A stretch of DNA of 64,000 nucleotides from Aldehydirespirator sp965203575 (GTDB taxonomy: Bacteria; Actinomycetota; Acidimicrobiia; Acidimicrobiales; Aldehydirespiratoraceae): the NCBI GenBank assembly GCA_965203575.1, contig OZ241894.1, positions 2,356,001 through 2,420,000 on the forward strand. Direction: 5' to 3'. The notes below the pieces were generated by a model. The model saw only the letters and a list, made by a program, of their open reading frames with translations, ran no database searches and had not been told where the DNA came from. The position numbers were made by a program, and so were the translations under genes. The number at the start of each line of letters is the position of its first letter. Position 1 is the first letter of the stretch. Positions 50,301 through 58,695 of this stretch are shown here, piece after piece.

Positions 50301-50351
50301 GATGGAGCGGCATGTCGGCCACCATCTCTCCGCTCTGTTGACCGATTTCCG

Positions 50352-51128
50352 ATGCGGTACGGACGAATCTCTATCGACGGCGAGACCCGCTGGGTCCGGG
50401 TGGACAACGACGCGGTCCATGTGCTGCGCAGTTCTCCCCTCGAGGGCGACCCCGTCGTCGAGCGGTCCCGAGCGCTCGAGGGGTTGGCCTTCCTGCCGCC
50501 GGTGGTGCCGTTCGTGTTCTACGCGGTCGGCCTGAACTACCGGCGTCACATCGAGGAGCAGATAGCGGCGGGACGGGACGTCGCCGTGCCTGATCGCCCG
50601 GAGGTGGGTTACCGGGCGAACAATGCGTTGATCGGGCATGGCGAGCCCATACTCGTGCCGCCCGACGTGACCGGCCGTTTCGAGGCCGAGGGCGAGGTCG
50701 TGGCCGTTCTCGGCCGCCGCCTGCGCAACGCGTCGCGGGCCGAGGCGCAGGAGTCGGTGTTCGGCTGGACGATCGGCAACGACGTGAGCGCCCGCGAGTG
50801 GCAGCGCTCCGACCGCTCGTTCTGGCGGAGCAAGAACAGCGACACCTTCAAGCCCATGGGCCCCTGGATCGAGACCGACGTCGACCCCATGGCCCAGACC
50901 ACCACGGTCCGGGTCGACGGCCACGTTCAAGCCGAATTCGCCACCGGCGACATGGTCTTCGACCCGTGGGACTTCATCGTCGAGGCGTCCCGCTACATCA
51001 CCTTCCATCCCGGAGACGTGCTGTGGATGGGAGCCGACTCGACCTGCCATCTCACACCGGGAGACACCGTCGACGTCGAGGTCACCGGCATCGGCGTGCT
51101 CTCGAACCCGGTCCGGCTAGCCAACTGA
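50352..51128 (+). CDS. Fumarylacetoacetate hydrolase family protein
   Basis: 258 aa. FVFYAVGLNYRRHIEE, FEAEGEVVAVLGRRLRNAS (metal-binding Glu pair), GWTIGNDVSAREWQ and FKPMGPWIETDVD are the FAH-fold motifs; VLWMGADSTCHLTPGDTVDV closes the site. It may be a 2-hydroxyhepta-2,4-diene-1,7-dioate isomerase or acylpyruvase-like hydrolase. ATG 50352 chosen because the open frame upstream to 50127 is antisense to the integrase remnant. Confidence 0.87.
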   Translation: MRYGRISIDGETRWVRVDNDAVHVLRSSPLEGDPVVERSRALEGLAFLPPVVPFVFYAVGLNYRRHIEEQIAAGRDVAVPDRPEVGYRANNALIGHGEPILVPPDVTGRFEAEGEVVAVLGRRLRNASRAEAQESVFGWTIGNDVSAREWQRSDRSFWRSKNSDTFKPMGPWIETDVDPMAQTTTVRVDGHVQAEFATGDMVFDPWDFIVEASRYITFHPGDVLWMGADSTCHLTPGDTVDVEVTGIGVLSNPVRLAN

Positions 51129-51192
51129 GACCGGGGAGTGAGGACGGCCCGGCCCAAGGTCGTGGTGCCGGCGGGCCGGTGACGGCCGGCGC

Positions 51193-51855
51193 TCAGGTTG
51201 GACGTCGGGCGATCAATGAGAGGCCGTCGCCTACGGGCAGCAGCGACACGAGCACCCGATCGTCGGCGAGGACGTGGGCGTTGAAGGCCCGGATCTCCTC
51301 GGTGGTGGAGTCGGCCTGGTCCGGGTCGGCAACATTGCCGTGCCAGAGCACGTTGTCCACCAGGATCACTCCTCGCTCCGACAGACGGGGAACCAACTCG
51401 GTGTAGTAGTCGATGTAGCCCCCTTTGTCGGCGTCGATGAAGGCGAGATCGACCTTCGGCTCGGTTGGCAGGGCTCGCAGCGTGTCGAGAGCCGGAGCGA
51501 TGCGAAGATCGATGCGGTCGGCTACTCCGGCGCGTTTCCAGTGCTCGCTGGCGATTGCGGTCCACTCCTCAGAGATGTCGCAGCACAGCAGCCGGCCGCC
51601 CGGCGGCAGCGCCCTGGCCACCGCAAGGGCCGAGTAGCCGGTGAATGTGCCGATCTCCACCGCGAACTGAGGTCGCAGCAGGCCGGTGAGAATCGTCATC
51701 AGGGTGCCCTGGGCCGGGCTTATCTGCATGACGCTGGCGTCGCCGAGCTCGGCTGTGGCTGCTATCAGATCCCGCTGGACGTCGTCGGGGCCATCGGAGT
51801 AGTTCTCCACGTACTCGGCGAGAGCCTCGGCCAGAAGGACGTGTTCAGAACTCAT
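51193..51855 (-). CDS. SAM-dependent O-methyltransferase (CCoAOMT family)
   Basis: 220 aa. Motif I AVEIGTFTGYSALAVARAL, CDISEEW, metal-binding VDLAFIDADKGGYIDYY and LVDNVLWHGNV. Length and motifs fit the cation-dependent class that methylates catechol hydroxyls. Convergent with the FAH gene. Confidence 0.9.
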   Translation of the reverse strand: MSSEHVLLAEALAEYVENYSDGPDDVQRDLIAATAELGDASVMQISPAQGTLMTILTGLLRPQFAVEIGTFTGYSALAVARALPPGGRLLCCDISEEWTAIASEHWKRAGVADRIDLRIAPALDTLRALPTEPKVDLAFIDADKGGYIDYYTELVPRLSERGVILVDNVLWHGNVADPDQADSTTEEIRAFNAHVLADDRVLVSLLPVGDGLSLIARRPT

Positions 51856-52017
51856 GGCTCGTCGATGCTAACGACTGGTGCAGCGCGACCGCGTCGGCGG
51901 AGGAGAGCCGGCCGATCCGGTGGAGGATCCAGGAAAGCACCGGATATATTGAAATCAGACGAGTATCGCGACCCAGTCGTCCGGGCGCCGGATATCCGCT
52001 CACGCAGGAGGAGCACC

Positions 52018-52386
52018 ATGGCGCCGTTCGTGATGACCGCGGAGTTCGCGTTCTTCGGATTTGCCATGTTCAACATGGGGTTGATCGTCCCCTTGGCGAG
52101 GAACAGGTGGTACCGCTGGCGGATGCAGCGCGAGCGCGCCGGCCGCGGCGATGGCAGGACCATCACCAAGGACGACATCCGCGAGGAGCTGTGCCGCGAC
52201 CCGGTGGCCATCGACATGTTCATGAGCGACTGCACACCCGACGACGTGCAGAGGTACCTGTACCTGGAGGCCGAGCGCCGGGCGATCATGCGCAAGCGGA
52301 AGCAGCTCGCCGACCACGAGAACGACTTCTTCGCCCCGCCGAGGCGTCCCGGCCCGGACCCGGGCTTCAGCGGCTGCCGGAGCTAG
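52018..52386 (+). CDS. Small single-anchor protein of unknown function
   Basis: 122 aa. One N-terminal hydrophobic segment (EFAFFGFAMFNMGLIVPLA), then a charged helical region (ITKDDIREELCRDPVAIDMF, YLYLEAERRAIMRKRKQLAD). Family not recognised. GCAGGAGGAGCACC gives a strong ribosome site for ATG 52018. Repeat copy D begins at its stop codon. Confidence 0.65.
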   Translation: MAPFVMTAEFAFFGFAMFNMGLIVPLARNRWYRWRMQRERAGRGDGRTITKDDIREELCRDPVAIDMFMSDCTPDDVQRYLYLEAERRAIMRKRKQLADHENDFFAPPRRPGPDPGFSGCRS

Positions 52387-52472
52387 AGGCCGAGCGAATA
52401 GAGGTGCATTCGGCGCATACGGGCGAGGCCGTGGCCCGAGCGGCCCGTGAGCGCAGCGAACAAGAGCGGGAG
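52385..52472. repeat. Dispersed ~90-bp repeat, copy D
   Basis: Starts at the stop codon of the small anchored protein (TAGAGGCCGAGCGAAT), the same placement as copy B after mscS. Core GAGGCCGTGGCCCGAGCGG... to GAGCGGGAG. Confidence 0.88.
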
Positions 52473-52529
52473 TGGCGCCGGCCCGACTGCCGTCCATGGC
52501 GGCCCGGCGCGCCGTAGCATCGTGCCGCG

Positions 52530-53483
52530 ATGGCCTCGATCACACCGCCGGGCGGCTGGACCTACGGCGTAGCGCTGCCGGTCCACACACTCACCGCCAC
52601 GCTGGCCGACCCCTGGGAGCACACCGCCACCGTCGAGGACCTGGTGCGCATCGCCCGCAAGGCCGAGGGCACCGGCCACCACTTCGTGGGCATCACCGAC
52701 CACGTCGCCATCCCCGACAACGACTACGCGGCTCACATGAGCACCACCTGGTACGACACGGTGGCCACGCTGTCGTACCTGGCTGCGTGCACTGAGACGG
52801 TCAACCTGGCCTCGGTGGTGTGGATCGCGGCCTACCGCCATCCCCTGCAGACGGCCAAGTCCTTCGCCACGCTGGATCATCTCTCGGGCGGACGGGCCAT
52901 CCTCGGCGTGGGGGCGGGGCACGTGGAGGCCGAGTTCGAGGCGCTGGGGGTGGACTTCGAGGCCAGGGGCCGGCTGCTCGACGAGATCCTGGAGGCGGTG
53001 AGGGGAGCTTTCGCCGGCACCTACGTGAGCCACACCGGTGAGGCCTTCAGCTATTTCAACGTCGGAGTGGGGCCGCCGCCTGTGCGGGAGTTGCCCATCT
53101 GGGTGGGGGGCAGCGGCCGGGCCGCGTGGCGGCGTGCCGGGCGTCTGGGCGACGGCTACGTGCCGATGGGCAATCCTGTGTCGCAGTACGGCGAGATCAT
53201 CGACACGATGAACGCCGCCGCGGCCTCCGCCGGCCGCGCCGGCGCTGGCTTCGACATCGGCTTCATGCCGCCGTGGTGCTATCTGCTGGCCGACGCCGCG
53301 CCCGAGGGTCTTCCACCGGTCATGGCCTGCGGCGTGGAGCCTGTCGCGGCCAGCATCCGGGCCGGCCGGGCCGCGGGGGCCAACACCTTCCACCTCAAGT
53401 TCCGGACCCGCACCCTCGACGAGTACCTGGAGCAGTTCGACGTCTTCGCTGAGTCGGTCGTCCCCCTGGTAAACGAAGCCTGA
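52530..53483 (+). CDS. Luciferase-like (LLM class) flavin/F420-dependent oxidoreductase
   Basis: 317 aa. VRIARKAEGTGHHFVGITDHV, VNLASVVWIAAYRHPLQTAK, LDHLSGGRAILGVGAGHVEAE and LPIWVGGSGRAAWRRAGRLGDGY follow the F420-dependent LLM pattern, including the conserved SGGR. Different subgroup from the 476-1537 protein. Substrate unknown; convergent with an acyl-CoA ligase gene. Confidence 0.87.
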   Translation: MASITPPGGWTYGVALPVHTLTATLADPWEHTATVEDLVRIARKAEGTGHHFVGITDHVAIPDNDYAAHMSTTWYDTVATLSYLAACTETVNLASVVWIAAYRHPLQTAKSFATLDHLSGGRAILGVGAGHVEAEFEALGVDFEARGRLLDEILEAVRGAFAGTYVSHTGEAFSYFNVGVGPPPVRELPIWVGGSGRAAWRRAGRLGDGYVPMGNPVSQYGEIIDTMNAAAASAGRAGAGFDIGFMPPWCYLLADAAPEGLPPVMACGVEPVAASIRAGRAAGANTFHLKFRTRTLDEYLEQFDVFAESVVPLVNEA

Positions 53484-53504
53484 CCGCCGGCCAGCGCGCT
53501 CGCG

Positions 53505-55103
53505 CTAGTTGACGCGGCGGTCGCGGCCGGCCCAGAGCTGGTCACGCAGGGCGAACTTCTGGATCTTGCCGGTGGCGGTCTTGGGCAGGTCGCCGAACGT
53601 CACCGACTTGGGGGCCTTGAAGCGGGCGATGCGGGACTTCACGTGCTCGACGAGGTCGGCCTCGGTCACGGCTGCTCCCGCACGGAGCACCACGAACGCG
53701 GCCGGCACCTCGCCCCAGGTGTCGTCGGGGGCGGCCACCACCGCGCACTCCACCACGTCGGGGTGCGAGGCCAGGGCCTGCTCCACCTCGATGGAGGCGA
53801 TGTTCTCGCCGCCGGAGATGATCACGTCCTTGGCCCGGTCCCGCACCTCCACGTAGCCGTGGTCGTGCATCACGGCCATGTCCCCCGTCCGGAACCAGGT
53901 CCCGCCGGGCCCGTCCACCGACGCCGTCGCGGTGGCCTCGGGATCCTTGTAGTAGCCGAGCATCACGTTGTTGCCGCGGATGGCGATCTCCCCTTGGGTG
54001 GCGCCGTCGGCGGGCACGTCGGCGCCGCCGGCGTCGATCACCCGCACCGATGAGGTCACCAGCGTGCCCACCCCCTGGCGGGCCTTGATCCGGGCCTGCT
54101 CGGCGGCGGGCAGGCCGTCCCATTCGCTGCGCCAGTCGCAGATCAGCGAGGGACCGTAGGTCTCGGTCAGGCCGTACAGGTGGGTCACATGGATGTTGAG
54201 CTCGGCCATCTGCGCCAGCAGGGTGGGCGACGGGGGAGCGCCGCCGGTGCAGACCTTCACGGTGCGGGGCGCCGGCGCCGCGTCGGGGTGGTTGACCAGG
54301 CCGATCAGCACGGTAGGGGCGGCGTTGAAGTGGGTGACGCCGTCGTCGCGGATGTGGCGCCACACGATGCCCGGGTCCGGGGTTCGCAGCATCAGGTGCA
54401 CTCCGCCCACCGCGGTGACCGCCCACGGGAAGCACCAGCCGTTGCAGTGGAATATGGGCAGCGTCCACAGGAACACTGCGTCGCTGTCGAGGCCGCACTG
54501 GGCGGCCATGGCCAGCGCATTGAGGTTGGCGCCCCGGTGCGAGTACATGACGCCCTTGGGGTTGCCGGTCGTGCCCGACGTGTAGTTGAGGCTCAGCACG
54601 GAGTGCTCGTCGGTGATCTCGACCCGGTGGGGTTGCGCGGCCGCCAGCAGGGCCTCGTACTCGCAGTCGGAGGCGCCGGACGCACCGGCGTCCTGCGACA
54701 GCACCAGCCGCAGGCCCGGCACCCTCTCCTGCACGGATCGGGCCACATCGGCCAGGCCGTGGTCGGCGAACAGCACCTTGGACTCCGCGTGATCCACGAT
54801 CCAGGCCAGCTCCGGTGCCGACAGCCTGGAGTTCAGCGCGTTGAACACCACCCCGGCCATGGGGAACCCGAAGGTGGCCTCCAGAGCCATCGACACGTTG
54901 GGGGCCAGCACCGACACCGCGTCGCCCGGCTCGAGGCCCAGGTCGACGGTGGCTCCGGCCAGCCGCTCGCAGCGGTCGGCGAATTCCTCGTAGCTGCGCC
55001 GCAGTGGTCCGTCCACCACTGCGGGGCGGTCGCCGTGCACCAGCCGGGCCCGGTCGAGGAAGGAGACCGGCGTGAGCGGCACCGGCACGAACGGTGAGGT
55101 CAT
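53505..55103 (-). CDS. Acyl-CoA synthetase (AMP-forming, medium/long-chain type)
   Basis: 532 aa. Core motifs: LNYTSGTTGNPKGVMYSH (P-loop), THLYGLTETYGPS, GEIAIRGNNVMLGYY, WFRTGDMAVMHDHGYVEVRDRAKDVIISGGENI and PKTATGKIQK with the catalytic Lys. HCNGW after the P-loop is typical of medium-chain and acetate-like members. ATG 55103 chosen; the longer open frame upstream is not conserved in feel. Confidence 0.9.
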   Translation of the reverse strand: MTSPFVPVPLTPVSFLDRARLVHGDRPAVVDGPLRRSYEEFADRCERLAGATVDLGLEPGDAVSVLAPNVSMALEATFGFPMAGVVFNALNSRLSAPELAWIVDHAESKVLFADHGLADVARSVQERVPGLRLVLSQDAGASGASDCEYEALLAAAQPHRVEITDEHSVLSLNYTSGTTGNPKGVMYSHRGANLNALAMAAQCGLDSDAVFLWTLPIFHCNGWCFPWAVTAVGGVHLMLRTPDPGIVWRHIRDDGVTHFNAAPTVLIGLVNHPDAAPAPRTVKVCTGGAPPSPTLLAQMAELNIHVTHLYGLTETYGPSLICDWRSEWDGLPAAEQARIKARQGVGTLVTSSVRVIDAGGADVPADGATQGEIAIRGNNVMLGYYKDPEATATASVDGPGGTWFRTGDMAVMHDHGYVEVRDRAKDVIISGGENIASIEVEQALASHPDVVECAVVAAPDDTWGEVPAAFVVLRAGAAVTEADLVEHVKSRIARFKAPKSVTFGDLPKTATGKIQKFALRDQLWAGRDRRVN

Positions 55104-55190
55104 GGCAGGCAACGCTATGTGACCGAATTCACGAATGCGACGGCCGGCACCGGCCATTCAATTGACAAGCAGAAGCAGAAGGAGAGAAAC

Positions 55191-55544
55191 ATGGCTTACG
55201 CAATCGCCATCGTGGTCTTCCTGGTGCTGCCGGCCGTTGCCGCTGCAGCCAGGATTGCCGCCCATCAGCGCCATGGAGCGCACGGCCGTCCCGATCTCGA
55301 GGCCGGCCACACCAGGGACCTGAAGCCGGCAGCGAGTGTGGCTTACAACAACTTGCTGCTTCAGGCTCGAGAGGATGCTTCGGGCGCCCGCACCCGCCGC
55401 AAGGACCGATCGGCCACTCTGAGGCCTGTCTTCAATCTCGGTGCCACACCAGCTCCCGAAGAGGTAAGCCCTTGGGCTTCCGACGAGGCCATCCGCAGGG
55501 AGTTCGACCGGGACTCGTCCGACGGTCACGGCCGAGCGGCATAG
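55191..55544 (+). CDS. Small single-anchor protein (117 aa)
   Basis: N-terminal hydrophobic segment (YAIAIVVFLVLPAVAAAARI) then a charged soluble tail (ASVAYNNLLLQAREDASGAR). Family not recognised. GGAGAG precedes ATG 55191. It sits alone on the plus strand between two ligase genes of the minus strand. Confidence 0.6.
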   Translation: MAYAIAIVVFLVLPAVAAAARIAAHQRHGAHGRPDLEAGHTRDLKPAASVAYNNLLLQAREDASGARTRRKDRSATLRPVFNLGATPAPEEVSPWASDEAIRREFDRDSSDGHGRAA

Positions 55545-55549
55545 GGGCG

Positions 55550-57289
55550 CTAGGCGTCGCTCACCAGCCGGGCCCGCAGCTCGTGCTTGAGCACCTTGCC
55601 TGAAGCATTGAGCGGCAGCTCCGCTGTGAAGGTGACGCCGCGGGGGGCCTTGTAGTTGGCCATCCGCTCCCGGCACCATGCCACCAGCTCGGCCCCGTCG
55701 GCCTCGGTGGCGGCCGCGCCCGGTGCGGGCACCACGAAGGCGTGGCCCACCTCGCCCAGGCGGTCGTCGCGCCGGCCCACCACCGCCACCTGGCCCACTG
55801 CCGGGTGGGCCAGCATCGTGGCCTCGATCTCGGCCGGGTAGGCGTTGAACCCGCCGCAGATGAACATGTCCTTGAGCCGGTCGGTGATGGCGACATAACC
55901 GGCCGCGTCCATGGTGCCGATGTCGCCGGTGTGCAGCCACCCGTCGGCGTCGACGGCGCCTGCGGTGGCCTCCGGGTCGTCGAGGTAGCCGTCCATGACG
56001 TTGTAGCCCCGCACCACGATCTCACCCGGCTCGCCGCGGGGTAGTTCGGCGCCGCCCGGGCCGACAACCCGCACTTCCACGTCGTCGATGGCCCGGCCCG
56101 ACGTTGCCGAGATCGTTTCGGGGGGATCATCGTGGCGGCACATGGTGGCGATGCCGGAGGCCTCGGTGAGCCCGTAGCCGGTCACCACCACCTCGAAGCC
56201 GAGCCGGTCGCGCATGGCCTCGATCATCGGTACCGGCACGGGAGCGGCGCCGGTCACCGCTAGGCGCAGGGTGGACATGTCGAACGTGTCGAGGTCGGGA
56301 TGGTTGAGGATGGTCTGGTAGATGGCGGGCGGGCCGGGCAGCACCGACACCCGCTCCGCGGGGATGCGGGCCATCACCGAGGGCACGTCGAACACCGGAT
56401 GGGGGATCATCGTCGCCCCGGTCATCAAGCAGGCCAGGATCCCGGCGTTGAGGCCGAAGGAGTGGAAGAACGGGTTGACGATCAGGTACCGGTCGCCGTG
56501 GCGCAGGCCGATCACCGAGGCCCAGTTCCGGTAGGCGCGGCAGACCGCTCCGTGGTTGAGCACGACTCCCTTGGGTCGGCCCGTGGTGCCGGAGGTGAAC
56601 ATCACGTGGCAGGGGTCGCTGCGCCACACCGGGCGGTGGTGGCCGGGCTCGGGCGCCGCGGCCCTGGCCGTGAAGTCGGCGAAGCTCTCGGCGCCGGGCG
56701 GAACGGGGCCGCGCATGACCACGGTGGCCTCGACCGACTCGGGCATGCCGTCCTTCGCCGCCCTGAGCAGGCCCAGATGGTCGGCGCCCAGGAAGTCGGT
56801 GACACAGAACAGGACCCGGGTCCGGGCCGCGCCGAGCACGTAGGCGGTCTCGTCTCCCTTGAACCGGGTGTTGACCGGCACGACCACACCGCCCATGGCA
56901 TGGACGCCGAGCGCGGCGACAGCCCACTCCCAGGTGTTGTGGCCCCACACTGCGGCCCGGTCGCCCGGTGCCAGTCCCCACGCTCGCAGGGCCTCGGCCA
57001 TGGTGGCGACCCGGTTGCGCAGGTCCGCGAACGACATCCGCAAGTCGCCGTCCACCAGAGCCTCGGCGTCGCCGAAGCGGTCCGCGGCGTCGTCCACCAG
57101 CGCACCGATGGTGTCGGGCAGGCCGGGGGCGGCGTGGGTGTTGCGGGGCGTGCCGGCGGATGACGCAGTCGTGGCGGCCAGCGGGTCGCCGGCGTCGGCC
57201 AGGCGCCGGCGCGATCGGCTCTGCGTGAGGGAGCCCTCAGCGCCGGAGCGGTCCGGCGTCGCCTGCGGTCCGGCAGAGTCCTCAGGCAT
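55550..57289 (-). CDS. Acyl-CoA synthetase (AMP-forming, FadD3-like)
   Basis: 579 aa with a 45-residue polar N-terminal extension. VMFTSGTTGRPKGVVLNHGA (P-loop), VTGYGLTEASGIATM, GEIVVRGYNVMDGY, WLHTGDIGTMDAAGYVAITDRLKDMFICGGFN and LNASGKVLKHEL. The order and length resemble FadD3-type ligases of steroid side-ring degradation; specificity cannot be told. The start overlaps the P450 stop by 8 nt, so ligase and P450 form one operon. Confidence 0.88.
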   Translation of the reverse strand: MPEDSAGPQATPDRSGAEGSLTQSRSRRRLADAGDPLAATTASSAGTPRNTHAAPGLPDTIGALVDDAADRFGDAEALVDGDLRMSFADLRNRVATMAEALRAWGLAPGDRAAVWGHNTWEWAVAALGVHAMGGVVVPVNTRFKGDETAYVLGAARTRVLFCVTDFLGADHLGLLRAAKDGMPESVEATVVMRGPVPPGAESFADFTARAAAPEPGHHRPVWRSDPCHVMFTSGTTGRPKGVVLNHGAVCRAYRNWASVIGLRHGDRYLIVNPFFHSFGLNAGILACLMTGATMIPHPVFDVPSVMARIPAERVSVLPGPPAIYQTILNHPDLDTFDMSTLRLAVTGAAPVPVPMIEAMRDRLGFEVVVTGYGLTEASGIATMCRHDDPPETISATSGRAIDDVEVRVVGPGGAELPRGEPGEIVVRGYNVMDGYLDDPEATAGAVDADGWLHTGDIGTMDAAGYVAITDRLKDMFICGGFNAYPAEIEATMLAHPAVGQVAVVGRRDDRLGEVGHAFVVPAPGAAATEADGAELVAWCRERMANYKAPRGVTFTAELPLNASGKVLKHELRARLVSDA

Positions 57290-58568
57290 CCCAGGCCACT
57301 AGCAGCTTTCTGGGGCCGCGGAAGGTGATGTTGGCGAAGCGCTCCAGGCTCTGGCCCTCGACCAGCCGCAGAGACGGGATCCGCTCGGTCAGAACCTCCA
57401 GGGCGACGGTGGCTTCCAGGCGGGCCAGGCGGGCGCCCAGGCAGAAGTGGATGCCCTTGCCGAAGGAGATGTGGTTGCGGGCATTCGGCCGGTGGATATC
57501 GAATTCGCCGGCGTCGTCGAAGATGTCGGGCTGGTGGTTGGCCGCGGCCAGGCTCATGAAGACGTTGGTCCCGGCGGGCACCCTCACCCCGGCCACCTCG
57601 GCGTCGACGTTGGCGACGCGCCGCCAGCTGGTCTGGGGCGACTCGAAACGCAGCACCTCCTCCAGCGCGGCCGGTATCAGCGACGGGTCCGCGCAGAGCT
57701 GATCCCACTGGTCGGGGCGCGACAGCAGGCAGATCAGCGAGTTCGACAGGAAGTGGCTGACGATCTCGTGACCCGCGAAGGACAGGCCGTAGACGATCGA
57801 CTCCACCTCCCGGTAGGTGAGTTCGTCTGGGTCGGCCTTGTGGACCGCCAGCAGCTCGGAGGCGAAGTCGTCGCCGGGGTCGTCGACCTTGGCGGCCACC
57901 ACGCTGCGGCAATAGCGCCAGTAGGCCAGCATCTTGTGGGCGATGTCCGTCTGTTCGGCCTCGGTGGGCTTGCCCCAGCTGAAGGCCAGCCGGTCCGAGC
58001 ACCATCCCTTGAGCTTCTCGTCGTCCTCTTCGGGGAAGCCGATGAACCGGAAGATCGTCTCGCCCGGCAGGGGATGCGCGAACACCGGCACGAAGTCGGC
58101 GGGGGATCCCGCGGCCAGCAGGGCGTCGGCGAGGTCGTGGCTGCGGCTGCGGATGTAGGGCTCCAGGATCCGCATGCGCCGGTTCGAGAAGCCCTGCTTG
58201 GTATGGTTGCGGATCCGGCCGTGGTCGGGCGGCTGGCGGTTGGACATGACCGCCACCGGGTTGAAGTCGGGCGCGGCCAGCACAGCGTGGGCGGCAGGGC
58301 TGAGGGGGAACACCGGGTCCTGCACGTTCTGGGACCCGAACGTCTCGGGATCCAGGAACACGTCGCTGACGTCCTCCATGCGGGTTACCACCAGGTAGCC
58401 GAGTTCGCTGGAGTAGAACACCGGCATGTCCCTCAGCCCGTCCAGCACCGCGTACGGGTCGGCCAGATAGTCCGGCGCGAACGGCGTGAAGCCGGTCACC
58501 GGGCAACCCGACGGCGGGGGCGGCACCGCATCGGGCACCCGGTGATAGGAGGCCTCAGTCTGGGTCAC
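57282..58568 (-). CDS. Cytochrome P450
   Basis: 428 aa. Heme-binding HISFGKGIHFCLGARLARLE with the Cys ligand; ExxR helix EEVLRFESP followed by the SWRRVA strand; I-helix GLSFAGHEIVSHFLSN. The I-helix normally carries a Thr (AGxxTT) for oxygen activation; here it reads Ile-Val. Soluble, no membrane anchor. Start GTG 58568. Divergent from glcD. Confidence 0.9.
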   Translation of the reverse strand: MTQTEASYHRVPDAVPPPPSGCPVTGFTPFAPDYLADPYAVLDGLRDMPVFYSSELGYLVVTRMEDVSDVFLDPETFGSQNVQDPVFPLSPAAHAVLAAPDFNPVAVMSNRQPPDHGRIRNHTKQGFSNRRMRILEPYIRSRSHDLADALLAAGSPADFVPVFAHPLPGETIFRFIGFPEEDDEKLKGWCSDRLAFSWGKPTEAEQTDIAHKMLAYWRYCRSVVAAKVDDPGDDFASELLAVHKADPDELTYREVESIVYGLSFAGHEIVSHFLSNSLICLLSRPDQWDQLCADPSLIPAALEEVLRFESPQTSWRRVANVDAEVAGVRVPAGTNVFMSLAAANHQPDIFDDAGEFDIHRPNARNHISFGKGIHFCLGARLARLEATVALEVLTERIPSLRLVEGQSLERFANITFRGPRKLLVAWDA

Positions 58569-58581
58569 TGATCGCCTGCTC

Positions 58582-58688
58582 CGAACTTCCGTCGATTGTT
58601 GCTCACATACGACCATAACGCCCGGACGCGGCTCCCGGAAGTTCGATGAGGGCCGAGGTTCCTCGCTCTGACGGCGCCGCGTTATGGT
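58582..58688. promoter_or_regulatory. Two interleaved inverted repeats in the P450-glcD divergent promoter
   Basis: CGAACTTCC (58582-58590) pairs with GGAAGTTCG (58637-58645), and ACCATAACG (58612-58620) pairs with CGTTATGGT (58680-58688). All four are exact 9-mers in a 127-nt region, suggesting an operator with looped half-sites. Confidence 0.5.
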
Positions 58689-58695
58689 CTGAGCC

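Noticed and set aside
50127..50351. N-terminal extension of the FAH-family protein
   Set aside because: The added 75 codons are antisense to the integrase fragment and have no FAH-family counterpart. ATG 50352 gives a normal start.
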